DNA from: CAVONB01 sp963697205
GTDB taxonomy: Bacteria > Pseudomonadota > Alphaproteobacteria > Rhizobiales > Hyphomicrobiaceae
NCBI GenBank assembly: GCA_963697205.1
Contig: CAVONB010000015.1
Location: forward strand, 62,001-126,000
Length of the DNA stretch: 64,000 bases
Reading direction: 5' to 3'
A program made the position numbers and the translations under genes. The first letter of the stretch is position 1. Every line of letters begins with the position of its first letter. The notes beneath the pieces are model-generated. The model saw only the letters and a list, made by a program, of their open reading frames with translations. It was not told the DNA's origin and searched no databases. Positions 17,745-27,131 of the stretch are shown here, piece by piece.

Positions 17745-18322
17745 GGCGGGGGCGATGCCGCGACCCGATGGCCGCGCTCGAAGTGCTGATCGAGTCCGAC
17801 TGGCTTTGGGAGCGGCTGCCGACGGTTGATCGCCACGGCGGCCCGGGCCCGGACCGGTATCCAGGCATGGTGCGTGAGATCGTCGCTCGACGCCGGCTCA
17901 GCGAGCGTTCAGAGTGGAACTGCTACGGGTCGGGAGATGCCTCTTTCGTCGACGTGTGGCTCTACCGGGATGCGGAACCCTTTCGCCGGCCGCGCTTTGA
18001 TGGTGCAAGCCACTCCTTTACCGGGCGGTGGGTCGCGTTGTGCCGGTTCGCACCGTGCTGCGTGGTGGGCGAAGGTGAGGTCTCCTGGTCGGCGACCCAC
18101 GGGGCGCGGTACATGCCAAGTTTCTCGGGCGTGGATGTGTTCGCGACCGCCGAGGTGGGGCATCTGGCCGAAGTCGTCGAGCATCTGCTTGCCAAACGCG
18201 GTGTGGTGCGGCTCGGCAAAAGCGACGTCTCGGAACTGCTGCCGGAGGGCACGCGCTTTCCGACCAATCTCGGTCAGGGACCGCTCCGCATCTTCGACGC
18301 GCTGTTCTTCTGGAACGACTGA
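17741..18322 (+). CDS. Hypothetical protein, coupled to EVE gene
   Basis: Not recognised. 193 residues from ATG 17741, which overlaps the EVE stop (ATGA). A second ATG at 17768 (MAALEVLIESDWLWERLPTV) would also serve. Mixed alpha/beta composition, rich in Trp and Phe (ASFVDVWLYRD; HSFTGRWVALCRFAPCC), with no signal peptide or membrane segment. A CRFAPCC cluster could bind metal, but this is only a guess. Translational coupling suggests a shared job or shared regulation with the EVE protein. Confidence 0.65.
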   Translation: MRRGRCRDPMAALEVLIESDWLWERLPTVDRHGGPGPDRYPGMVREIVARRRLSERSEWNCYGSGDASFVDVWLYRDAEPFRRPRFDGASHSFTGRWVALCRFAPCCVVGEGEVSWSATHGARYMPSFSGVDVFATAEVGHLAEVVEHLLAKRGVVRLGKSDVSELLPEGTRFPTNLGQGPLRIFDALFFWND

Positions 18323-18412
18323 CAGGACAGCAGGAATTTCATGAACTCGAGCAGTGCCCGATGCGGCCGGTCGCCCTACCAAAGTGCTGCCGACAAACGG
18401 CCAGGCGCCGGC

Positions 18413-19077
18413 ATGACCGACCGCGCCCAGTTCATCCGCGCCAACACCCGGCTGATGACGCCGCCGCTGGTGCCCGAAATCCGGCTGCATCTGGCGGAAG
18501 AATTGGTGCCGATCTGGCGCAAGACCGAGGAAGAGCTCGGCGCCATGAACGTGCCGCCGCCGTACTGGGCGTTCGCTTGGGCGGGCGGCCAGGCGCTGGC
18601 CCGCTACCTGCTCGACCATCCGGAGCTGGCCAGGGGCAAGTCCGTGCTCGATCTTGGATCGGGCTCGGGGCTGACGGCCATTGCGGCGCTGAAGGCGGGC
18701 GCGCGCGAGGTGTGCGCGGCCGACATCGACACGCTCGCGCTGGCATCCGTGATCGAGAACGCGCAGGCGAATTACGTCACGATCTCAACGACCAACGTGG
18801 ACCTGCTCGCAACGCCGCCGCAGCGCGCCTGGGATCTCGTTCTGGTCGGCGACCTGTTCTACGAGCGGGCGCTGGCCGACGCGGTGATTGCGTTCATCGA
18901 CGCAGTTGCGCGGGCCGGGCGCGGACGTGCTGATCGGCGATCCGCAGCGCAGCTACTTCCCGCGCGGGCGGTTCACGCAGCTGGCCAGCCTACCGCGTGC
19001 CGGTGACACGGGAACTGGAAGACGCCGAGATCAAGCACACGGCGGTGTGGCGGCACTCGACAAGCGGATCGGATTGA
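18413..19077 (+). CDS. SAM-dependent methyltransferase (family-16 / nicotinamide N-methylase-like), frame broken
   Basis: Class I methyltransferase fold: PPPYWAFAWAGGQALARYLL, motif I SVLDLGSGSGLTAIAALKAG, acidic motif II ADIDTLA, and DLVLVGDLFYERALA. These match the family that includes protein-lysine methyltransferases and ETFB-lysine methyltransferase-like proteins. The frame changes near 18915 (resuming GADVLIGDPQRSYFPRGRF) and near 18985 (resuming SYRVPVTRELEDAEIKHTAV), and the gene then stops at 19077. The full length is about 220 residues, normal for the family. Start 18413 is preferred; 18341 is also in frame. The substrate cannot be told from the sequence. Confidence 0.82.
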
Positions 19078-19117
19078 TTTCTCTTAACGCGACACCGTCT
19101 GCTGCGAGAGGCCACCC

Positions 19118-19543
19118 ATGTCCTTTGCCGGCTACAACACCTTGTCGATCTTCCTGGCAACCGCGGCGAGCTTTCTGTTCGGCGGCGTCTGGTACGGGGC
19201 GCTGTCGAAGTCATGGCTCGGCGCGCTCGGCAAGACCGAGGACGAGATCAAGACAGCGGGACGACCGCTGCCGATGCTGTTTGCGATCACCATCGTCGCG
19301 CAGATCATCATGGCGTGGGTGCTGGCGGGGATCATCGGGCACACCGGCGCGGTCTCGCTGCGCACGGGGCTAATCGCCGGCGCGCTCGTCTGGCTCGGCT
19401 TCGTGGCGACGACGCTGGTGGTGAACCACGGCTACCAGGGCAGCCGATGGGCCCTGACGGTGATCGACGGCGGGCACTGGCTGGGCGTGCTGCTGATCCA
19501 GGGCGCGGTGATCGGGCTGATGGGGGTGCCGGGCGGCGCCTGA
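19118..19543 (+). CDS. DUF1761 family membrane protein
   Basis: 141 residues with four hydrophobic segments. It opens MSFAGYNTLSIFLATAASFL, then FGGVWYGALSKSWLGALGK, AITIVAQIIMAWVLAGII and a last VLLIQGAVIGLMGV. This matches the DUF1761 pattern of small integral membrane proteins; function unknown. It lies 115 bases upstream of acs on the same strand, without an obvious terminator between. Confidence 0.82.
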   Translation: MSFAGYNTLSIFLATAASFLFGGVWYGALSKSWLGALGKTEDEIKTAGRPLPMLFAITIVAQIIMAWVLAGIIGHTGAVSLRTGLIAGALVWLGFVATTLVVNHGYQGSRWALTVIDGGHWLGVLLIQGAVIGLMGVPGGA

Positions 19544-19658
19544 GGCCGGGCGCTCATCCGCGGCCGGCTCATTCGACCAACGGGGCGGTTGCTGCACCGC
19601 AAGACGGCGGCCATAATCACGCTCAAAGACGCCCGTTGCTGTCCGGAGGAAACACGTC

Positions 19659-21606
19659 ATGTCCGACAAGGTCTACGCCGTCCCGGCGGAGTGGTCGAGC
19701 CGCGCCTGGGTCGACGACCGCAAATACCAGGAGACTGTACAAGCGGTCGGTCGAGGACCCGAGCGGCTTCTGGGGCGAGATGGGCAAGCGGGTCGACTGG
19801 ATGAAGCCCTACACGAAGGTCAAGAACACCTCCTACGACCCCCACAACGTCTCGATCAAGTGGTACGAGGACGGCACGCTCAACGTGTGCGCCAACTGCG
19901 TCGACCGCCACCTGAAGACGCGCGGCGATCAGGTCGCGATCATCTGGGAAGGCGACGATCCCACCCGCGACGAGAAGATCACCTACAAGCAGCTTCACGA
20001 GCGCGTCTCCAAGTTCGCCAACGTGATGAAGGCGAACGGCGTCAAGAAGGGCGACCGCGTCACCATCTACCTGCCGATGATCCCGGAAGCCGCCTATGCG
20101 ATGCTGGCGTGCGCGCGCATCGGCGCGGTGCACTCCGTCGTGTTCGGCGGCTTCTCAGCCGACAGCCTCGCCGGGCGCATCGAGGATGCGCAGTCGACAT
20201 TCATCATCACGGCCGACGAAGGCCTGCGCGGGGGCAAGCCTGTCGCGCTGAAGAAGAATGTCGACGAGGCGCTGAAGAAGGCGGGCAAGGGCGGCGAGAA
20301 GGTCCTGGTCGTGCGCCATACCGGCGGCCAGGTGCCGATGACGGCGGGACGCGACGTGTGGCTCAATGAGGAGCTGCCGAAGGTCTCCGCGGATTGTCCG
20401 CCAGTGGAGATGAATGCGGAAGACCCGCTGTTCATCCTCTACACGTCGGGCTCGACCGGCAAGCCGAAGGGCGTGCTGCACACATCGGGCGGCTATCTCG
20501 TCTATGCCGCGATGACGCACCAGTACGTGTTCGATTATCACGACGGCGACATCTACTGGTGCACGGCCGACGTCGGCTGGGTGACGGGGCACAGCTACAT
20601 TCTCTATGGGCCGCTGGCCAACGGCGCGACGACGTTGATGTTCGAGGGTGTCCCGAACTATCCGACGCCGTCGCGGTTCTGGCACGTGGTCGACAAGTGG
20701 AACGTCAACATCTTCTACACGGCGCCGACCGCCATTCGCGCGCTGATGGGTGTCGGCGACGACTTCGTCAAGCGGACGGACCGCTCGTCGCTGCGGCTGC
20801 TCGGCTCGGTCGGCGAGCCGATCAATCCGGAAGCGTGGGAGTGGTATCATCGGGTCGTCGGCGACGGGCGCTGCCCGATCGTCGATACGTGGTGGCAGAC
20901 GGAGACCGGCGGCATCCTGATCACGCCGCTGCCCGGCGCGACGAAGCTGAAGCCCGGCTCGGCGACGCGGCCGTTCTTCGGCATCAAGCCGGCGCTGGTC
21001 GACGAAAAGGGCGCGGAGCTCGACGGTGCCGCGCAGGGCAATCTGATCATCATCGACAGCTGGCCGGGACAGATGCGCACGGTCTATGGCGACCACGAGC
21101 GCTTCGTGCAGACCTATTTCTCGACCTATCCAGGCACCTACTTCACGGGTGACGGCTGCCGGCGCGACGAGGACGGCTACTACTGGATCACCGGCCGCGT
21201 CGACGACGTGATCAACGTGTCCGGCCACCGGCTCGGCACGGCCGAGGTCGAGAGCGCGCTGGTCACTCATCAGGCGGTCGCGGAGGCCGCCGTGGTCGGC
21301 TACCCGCACGACCTCAAGGGCCAGGGCATCTACTGCTATGTGACGCTGAAGTCGGGCATCGAGCCGTCGGACGCCCTGAAGAAGGAGCTCGTCGCGCAGG
21401 TGCGCAAGGAGATCGGGCCAATCGCGACGCCGGATCTCATCCAGTTCGCGCCGGGTCTGCCAAAGACGCGGTCCGGCAAGATCATGCGGCGCATCCTGCG
21501 AAAGATCGCGGAGGACGACTTCAAGGCGCTCGGCGATACCTCGACGCTTGCCGATCCGACGGTCGTCGACGACCTGATCAACAATCGCCAGAACAAGCGC
21601 GCCTGA
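19659..21606 (+). CDS. acs: Acetyl-CoA synthetase, one frameshift
   Basis: Makes acetyl-CoA from acetate, ATP and CoA through acetyl-AMP. Start 19659 gives MSDKVYAVPAEWSSRAWVDD. One extra base near 19733 breaks the frame; removing it joins DRKYQE to LYKRSVEDPSGFWGEMGKR. Then follow the AMP-binding P-loop YTSGSTGKPKGVLHTSGGY, DTWWQTETGGILITPLPGA, the hinge ITGRVDDVINVSGHRLGTAE, and the acetylatable Lys in PKTRSGKIMRRILR. About 648 residues, the usual length. A longer ORF from 19213 is an artefact of the frameshift. Confidence 0.95.
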
Positions 21607-21629
21607 GCACGCCAGGCGCTAAGGGAAAG

Positions 21630-21663
21630 AAAAAGCGCGGGTCCACAGGGGCCCGCGCTTTTT
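21630..21663. terminator. Bidirectional rho-independent terminator
   Basis: AAAAAGCGCGGG (21630-21641) pairs with CCCGCGCTTTTT (21652-21663) across a ten-base loop. A-run and T-run flank the stem, so it can end both acs (plus) and the convergent VWA gene (minus). Confidence 0.85.
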
Positions 21664-21704
21664 CATTTGTTCCGTCCGCGATGCGGCGTGCCGCGCCGAT
21701 GTCG

Positions 21705-22974
21705 TTACTTTGCGATGCGCAACATCGATAGGCGATCGCCGATCTGGCGGAAGCGCTCCAGCAGCTCCTGGGCGTTTTCCGCGGTGAAGGCGTTCTGCGG
21801 ATTGGCCACGCACGCCGACAGGAGGTCGGCGGCCGCGGTGGGCGCAGAGAAGGCCACGGTGTAGATCGCCACGCCCGCGTTGCGGGCCTCCTCGCACATG
21901 CCGAGCGCCAAAGCGCCGGAGCTGTGCGGCCGGGTGGCGTCGGAACCGTTATCGGCGCCGTTGGGCGCGAAGTAGGACGTATTGAACACTCCGTCCGTCA
22001 TCAGCAGGACGGCCTTGAGGACTTCGGGACCGTTGGGCTGCGGCCGGCTCGCGGTCGGCCAGAAGTCGGACCAGCGCGGCGAGATTGAGTACCAGCCCCA
22101 GGACAGCCCGATGTGGCCGGCGGTCATGCCGTCGGCGGTCAAGTCGTTGATGCGATCGAGGACCGCCTCGCGCTCGGCCGTCTTGCCCAGATCCTGCAGC
22201 GGCAAGAGCTGGTGGTCGGGACACGAGTAGGCACTGTTGTCGCTGTCGCTGCTGGTCTCGATCCAGCGGCCAGGTCCGGGCGGATCGTCGACGATGGCGC
22301 CGGGCATGGACTTGCGGTTGACGACGCAGGTATCGGCGCCGACCGCGGCGCCGGTCGCGGCGGGGACGTAGCTCGCGCCGATGTTCACGGAGGCCGCATA
22401 GGGCACGACGCTGACGCGCACGGCGCCGACGGCGGGATTGTTGGCGTTCAGCTCCTCGACCAACCGCCTGGCCGCGTTACGCAGCGCCGAGATCTTGCCG
22501 TCGTTGTCCATCGATCCGGTGATGTCGAGGACGAGCGCCAACTCGATCTTCTTCATCTTGTAGGTGACGGTCGCAGACGGCGTGAAATTGATGGTCGACA
22601 TGCGCGACCAAACCGCCGAATGCCGATTTATAGTGTACGTCGACGCTGGCCACGACCGTGCCGGCAGGGCGGTCGATCTTGGTGCGGAACGAGTCCTGAT
22701 CGATGCCGTAGTCACGGAACCGGTCCGCATGAGAGACGAAGAACGCCTTGGCGCGCTGCTTCACGTCGTCGTCGTTTGCCGACTGATCGTCGAGCAGCTT
22801 GGCGCCGGCCAGTGCGGAGGCGTCGAGCGCGGCGCGCACCTTGTCGTTGACGGAATAGACGCGGGCGCTATCGATCGCAACGCCCACCATGACGAACAGC
22901 GCGGCTGCGCTTACGCCAAACAGGATCGCAATCGCGCCGTTGCGGTCACGCCCGAACTCAATGACCTTCGACAT
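21705..22974 (-). CDS. TadG-like pilus/VWA domain protein, one frameshift
   Basis: N-terminus: a TadE/TadG-like region, RNGAIAILFGVSAAALFVMV, then DSARVYSVNDKVRAALDASA and LAGAKLLDD, as in Flp-pilus-associated TadG. After a frame change near 22610 the protein continues MSTINFTPSATVTYKMKK and enters a von Willebrand A domain with MIDAS-type LALVLDITGSMDNDGKIS, VLLMTDGVFNT and the C-terminal MLRIAK. About 420 residues. One membrane helix anchors it with the VWA domain in the periplasm. No other tad/flp genes are in the window. It is paralogous to 24001-25290. Confidence 0.8.
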
Positions 22975-23123
22975 CGTTTTCTGGCCCTTCCTGGATCCTT
23001 GATCCCATCAAGACCGGAAACGATAAAATTCTTCCTAATCCCTTCATGATGCCGATCGGCACGTTGCGGATCGGCAAACGGACCGTTACCGACTGCGCCG
23101 CAACGGGCCGCCCTAGCTGGTGT

Positions 23124-23834
23124 TCAGCGGCAGGCCCAGAACGGCCCGCGATCGAAGTGGAAGTGATCGCGGTGGGCGGCATTGAATTCGGGGCCCAGGG
23201 ACACGCGGAAATAACGGCAGGACCGGCTCTTTACGCGGCGCAGAAAGTCTCCGTCGGGCCCGGTATCGGACCAGTGACGCAGCAGCGTGATGCGGCGGCC
23301 GTCGGCGAGCACGAAACCGCCGATATCGATGGCGTTGGCCTTGGCATGCTCGCTGCGCATGTTGCTCAGGGTCTTGCTACCGATGATGTTGCGGCAGCTG
23401 TAGGTGCCCATCTGCACGATCGAGGCGACCTTCTTGCCGAACAGCGCTTCGGCGATCGGTTGTACCTCGTGCTCGAGCCATAGCGCGAGAGCGGCGGCCA
23501 TCGGACACGTCAACTGCGCGGCTGGAACACGCGTACCGCCGGCTTCAGACAGCCGCAATGCGTTGGTCCAGCCGCAACCCTTCTCGAAGGGCTGATCGGG
23601 GATCGTGCGTCCGGTGATCTGAGGGGCTGCGGCGAGGCGCGCGCACGTCTCGCGGTCGCGCACCAAGGCGGCGAGGCGGATATCGATGAAAGGGCCGCTG
23701 GGATCGGCGAGGTCGATGGGCGCGAAGGGCAGATAGCGCGGAGGAACGACGCCGAGCCAGAGCAGAGCACCGAGCGTCCCGATCAGCAGGAGCGCGAGCA
23801 GGGACTTGGCGAAGCGATGCGATCGTTTCTTCAT
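23124..23834 (-). CDS. Extensin-like C-terminal domain protein
   Basis: 236 residues. N-terminal membrane anchor (KSLLALLLIGTLGALLWLGV), then an extensin_C domain (PF06904-like): YSCRNIIGSKTLSNMRSEHA, KANAIDIGGFVLADGR and the HxH motif HRDHFHFDRG. The His/Asp layout resembles the LAS metallopeptidase fold, so a periplasmic peptidoglycan peptidase role is an inference. Cys residues (GCGWTN, LTCPM, SRSCRYF, FWACR) suggest disulfides. It sits between two TadG/VWA genes, all on the minus strand. Confidence 0.85.
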   Translation of the reverse strand: MKKRSHRFAKSLLALLLIGTLGALLWLGVVPPRYLPFAPIDLADPSGPFIDIRLAALVRDRETCARLAAAPQITGRTIPDQPFEKGCGWTNALRLSEAGGTRVPAAQLTCPMAAALALWLEHEVQPIAEALFGKKVASIVQMGTYSCRNIIGSKTLSNMRSEHAKANAIDIGGFVLADGRRITLLRHWSDTGPDGDFLRRVKSRSCRYFRVSLGPEFNAAHRDHFHFDRGPFWACR

Positions 23835-24000
23835 GCGGGGCTTATAGGCGAGGCAGCGCTCATTGAAAGTGGCATTGCCAATTCATGCCCGCAAAATGCG
23901 CAAGGAGCGCGACCTCTGGCTGTCACGCTCCTTGCCTGCCGGATCGCCGAAGTGAGGACTGACGATCCGCCCCGCAGCTGGTGTCGATGCCTGCGCGCCG

Positions 24001-25290
24001 TTACTTGGAGATGCGCAGGTTGTTGAGCTGGCGGCCGATGGCGGCGAAGGCCTCGCGGAGCTGTGTGCCGTTCTCGGCGCGGAAGAAGTGCTGCGTGCTG
24101 GTTGCGCAGTGGCCGAGCGTTTCCAGGGCGACCGGGTGGCTCAACTCGAAGCCGATGGTGAAGACGATGACGCCGTTGTGCTTGGCGGCGGCGCAGACTT
24201 CCTTGGCGCGCTCGTTCGACTTGCGGCCACGCGTGCCGTAGGGATTGCAGCCGCCTGTGTCGCAACGGCCATCCCAGGTGTTGAACTCGCCGTCGGTCAT
24301 CAGGACGATGGCCTTCACGGTCTTGCCATCGCCATAGGCGGCCGGCCGGCTCTCGGAGCCGAGCACGCCGCCCCAATTCGGGGACACAAGGTAGGACGCC
24401 CACTGGGCACCGAGGTGGCCGGCCGTCGTGCCGCCATCGGTGTAACCGCGCACGGTGTCCTTCAGCAGGCGCGCATCCGGGGTCAGACCGATCACGCGGG
24501 CACGCGAGGGGCAGCCGATTCCGCCGAGGTCGGGAGAAGCGAGCAGGTAGCTGCCGGCCGCGGGGGCATGATCCTCCTCGGGACGGGCGCCTTGGCGCTC
24601 GAAGGTGCAGCCGTTCGTTGCGCGGCCACCGGTGGCGTCGGCAGCATAGGTGCCGGCGTTGACGCCGTTGGCATAGGGGGCAAAGCCGATGCGCACGAGG
24701 TTGGGCGTGCCGCTGTCAGGCAACATGATGTCGATGAGATCAGCCGTGGCGTCCTTGAGGTCACGCAACTTGCGACCACCCATGGAGCCGGTCACGTCGA
24801 GGGCCAGAGCCAGCTCGATGTCCTTCTGCTCGAAGGTTGCGACGGAGGTGACGGGCACCGACACCTGATCGACCCGGGCGAGCTTCATGATGGTGGTCGG
24901 GACCGACGTTTCCAGGTGCACCGTGATCGTGTTGGTGGTGCGGTCGACGTCCGCGCGGAAGCTTTGAACCTGAGCGAAGCCAGGCGTGCCGTTGAGGTTC
25001 TGCTGGAAGAACTTCAGGGCGATCTCCTTGACCTCGGCGTCGGAGTTGCGCCCGTCGAGCAGCGCCTTGCCGGCGGCAATCGCGGCAGCGTCGGCGGCAG
25101 CGGTCAGCCGCGTGTTGGCGTGGTGGATACGGCCGTAATCGAGCGCCACGCCCGCCGACAGGGTGATGCCCATGAACATGACGGCAAAGATCGGCAGGAT
25201 AGAGCCGCGGTCGTCGCGACGGAACGAAGCAGTCTTCTTAAGGGGCGCGGTGGTCACGGTCGGTCTCCCAGGGCCAGACGGGAAGGTCAT
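24001..25290 (-). CDS. TadG-like pilus/VWA domain protein
   Basis: 429 residues from ATG 25290. TadG-like N-terminus RRDDRGSILPIFAVMFMGIT, then GVALDYGRIHHANTRLTAAA and DAAAIAAGKALLD. The VWA domain has LALALDVTGSMGGRKLRDLK (MIDAS D-x-T-x-S), KAIVLMTDGEFNT and HPVALETLGHCATSTQHFFR, ending LNNLRISK. One membrane segment; the rest is probably periplasmic. It shares architecture and the same TAGHxGxxW segment with 21705-22974, so the two are paralogues. The frame is intact, unlike its partner. The ORF extends to 25443, but those residues lie in an AT-rich, promoter-like region. Confidence 0.85.
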   Translation of the reverse strand: MTFPSGPGRPTVTTAPLKKTASFRRDDRGSILPIFAVMFMGITLSAGVALDYGRIHHANTRLTAAADAAAIAAGKALLDGRNSDAEVKEIALKFFQQNLNGTPGFAQVQSFRADVDRTTNTITVHLETSVPTTIMKLARVDQVSVPVTSVATFEQKDIELALALDVTGSMGGRKLRDLKDATADLIDIMLPDSGTPNLVRIGFAPYANGVNAGTYAADATGGRATNGCTFERQGARPEEDHAPAAGSYLLASPDLGGIGCPSRARVIGLTPDARLLKDTVRGYTDGGTTAGHLGAQWASYLVSPNWGGVLGSESRPAAYGDGKTVKAIVLMTDGEFNTWDGRCDTGGCNPYGTRGRKSNERAKEVCAAAKHNGVIVFTIGFELSHPVALETLGHCATSTQHFFRAENGTQLREAFAAIGRQLNNLRISK

Positions 25291-25670
25291 GGCTGGGCAA
25301 GTGCAACCGCGGTGCCGATTCGGGGCGACGATGCCAAAGCAGTCGTCGTGCAATTCTTTTCGGTTATTTTTCTGTAAATATTGTCGTTTTATTGTGTTCA
25401 ATGCAGACCACTTGTCGGCTCTATCGCCAGAATAGGCGCGCAATACTATTTTTTACTTGTATTGCTTCTTATCAAGCGGGCTCTGGCGGCCATCAAGGGG
25501 CGGTGCGTGCAGCCCAAACCTGCCGTGCGCGGTCCAATTGCTCGCATTTGGCGGCTGGATGGGGCTGGTTGGCGGCGGCAGCCGTCCGCACCAATGCGAC
25601 GCCTGTCCCACTTCGATCCGCTCAGAAAGGCACAACCGGGCGCCCTAGGCACGCCCCAGATCGGGACACC
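25291..25670. other. AT-rich intergenic region
   Basis: 380 bases. 25350-25470 is strikingly AT-rich for this genome (CGGTTATTTTTCTGTAAATA, TTTTATTGTG, ACTATTTTTTACTTGTATTG) and is a likely promoter zone for the VWA gene. The remainder to 25670 is ordinary GC-rich sequence with only short overlapping ORFs on both strands. I see no tRNA or convincing small RNA. Confidence 0.5.
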
Positions 25671-25916
25671 TCAAAAGTCGGAGGCGATGCCGTTCTTCTC
25701 CCAATCGCCATAGCGGGCGGGGTCGGGGCCTTCGCGGCCGCCCAGCTCGGCAGGGCGCGCGTCGGCCTCGGCATCGCGCTGGCGGCGGCGCTCGGCGGCC
25801 TCGGCCAGTGCGCGCTGAGCGGCCGGCGGGAGGTCGCGGCGGGGCGTATCGGGGGCGGCAGGCTCGACGGTTGCGGGGCCTGGCTCGCCGTTGCCGGATT
25901 GGTGCTCGTTACTCAT
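25671..25916 (-). CDS. DUF1674 / SDHAF4-like protein
   Basis: 81 residues. A disordered Pro/Glu/Ala-rich N-terminus ends in the family signature GGREGPDPARYGDWEKNGI. The mitochondrial homologue SDHAF4 helps assemble succinate dehydrogenase by binding the flavinated SdhA subunit; a similar role is inferred. No sdh genes are in the window. In Rhizobiales this gene commonly lies beside htpX and rsmB, as here. Confidence 0.88.
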   Translation of the reverse strand: MSNEHQSGNGEPGPATVEPAAPDTPRRDLPPAAQRALAEAAERRRQRDAEADARPAELGGREGPDPARYGDWEKNGIASDF

Positions 25917-26066
25917 CGTGCTCTCGCTGTTCCGCGGCCTGAACCGTTCCTATATATCTGCGGCACCGAGCGACGGCGCGCAACTCAAGCCTCCGGTCCG
26001 TGATTGTTACGGACTGGAGTGGCGAGCGGATGCATCGCCGCAGACGGTCCTGGGAGCACGACCCCG

Positions 26067-27058
26067 ATGCCGATGAATTTTGCGAAGACCGCTCTTCTCC
26101 TCGCCATGCTGACGGCGATCTTCGTGGCCATGGGCGCCGTGGTCGGCGGCCAGCAGGGCATGCTGATCGCTTTCCTGGTCGCGCTGGCCATGAACATGTT
26201 CAGCCTGTGGAACGCCGACACGCTGGTGCTGCGACTGCACGGCGCGCAGGAGGTCGACGCGCAATCGGCGCCCGATTACTACACTCTCGTGGCGCAGCTG
26301 GCGCAGCGCGCCGAGTTGCCGATGCCGCGCGTTCACATCATGAACAATCCGCAGCCCAACGCTTTCGCCACCGGGCGGAGCCCGGCGCACTCGGCGGTAT
26401 GCGCATCGACGGGGCTGCTCGACCTTTTGTCGCGCGAGGAGGTGGCCGGCGTGATGGCGCACGAGCTCGCCCACATCAAGAACCGCGATACGCTGACGAT
26501 GACGGTCGCGGCGACGATCGGTGGCGCGATCTCGATGCTCGCGCAGTATCTCCAGTTCGGCATGATTTTCGGGCGCCGCGACGATCGCAACGGCGTCGGC
26601 TTCATCGGCGCGATGATCGCCATGATCGTCGCGCCGTTCGCCGCCATGCTCGTGCAGATGGCGATCAGTCGCGATCGCGCGAATATCAGGCCGACCGGAT
26701 GGGCGCGATGATCTGCGGCAATCCGCTGTGGCTCGCCACCGCGCTGGCGAAGATCCAGTCGGCGCGCGCGGCAGATGCCCAACCCGATGGCCGAGCGGTG
26801 CCGGCCACGGCGCACATGTTCATCATCAATCCGTTGACCGGGCGCGGCGTGGACAACTGGTTTTCCACGCACCCCAATACGGAGAATCGGATCGCGGAGC
26901 TCGTCACCATGGCGCGCGAAGCCGGCATCACGGCGGGGACGTCGACGGCGAGCCTGGAGCACGGCGAGGTCGATCCGCGCTATCGCAAGGAGGACGGCGG
27001 CGCGGGTCCGTGGAGCGCGCCGGGCGATACCGACCGGCGCCGTGGCCCATGGGGTTGA
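26067..27058 (+). CDS. htpX: Zinc metalloprotease HtpX, one frameshift
   Basis: Membrane-bound M48 protease in inner-membrane protein quality control. Start 26067 gives MPMNFAKTALLLAMLTAIFV. Zinc site VMAHELAHIKNRD. Further hydrophobic segments include FIGAMIAMIVAPFAAMLVQM. The frame breaks near 26676; the second frame supplies SREYQADRMGA, holding the third zinc ligand Glu, and HMFIINPLTGRGVDNWFSTH. Total about 330 residues, slightly longer than E. coli HtpX because of a charged tail ending RRRGPWG. Confidence 0.92.
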
Positions 27059-27131
27059 TCGCAAGCGTGGCGTCAGCTGAGACGCGTGATCTGGGGCTCG
27101 GGGACGGGCTTAGGGCGATGGACGGGACGCG

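Noticed and set aside
19213..19658. Extended N-terminus of acetyl-CoA synthetase
   Set aside because: It overlaps the DUF1761 gene in another frame. The true start at 19659 is recovered after removing one base near 19733.
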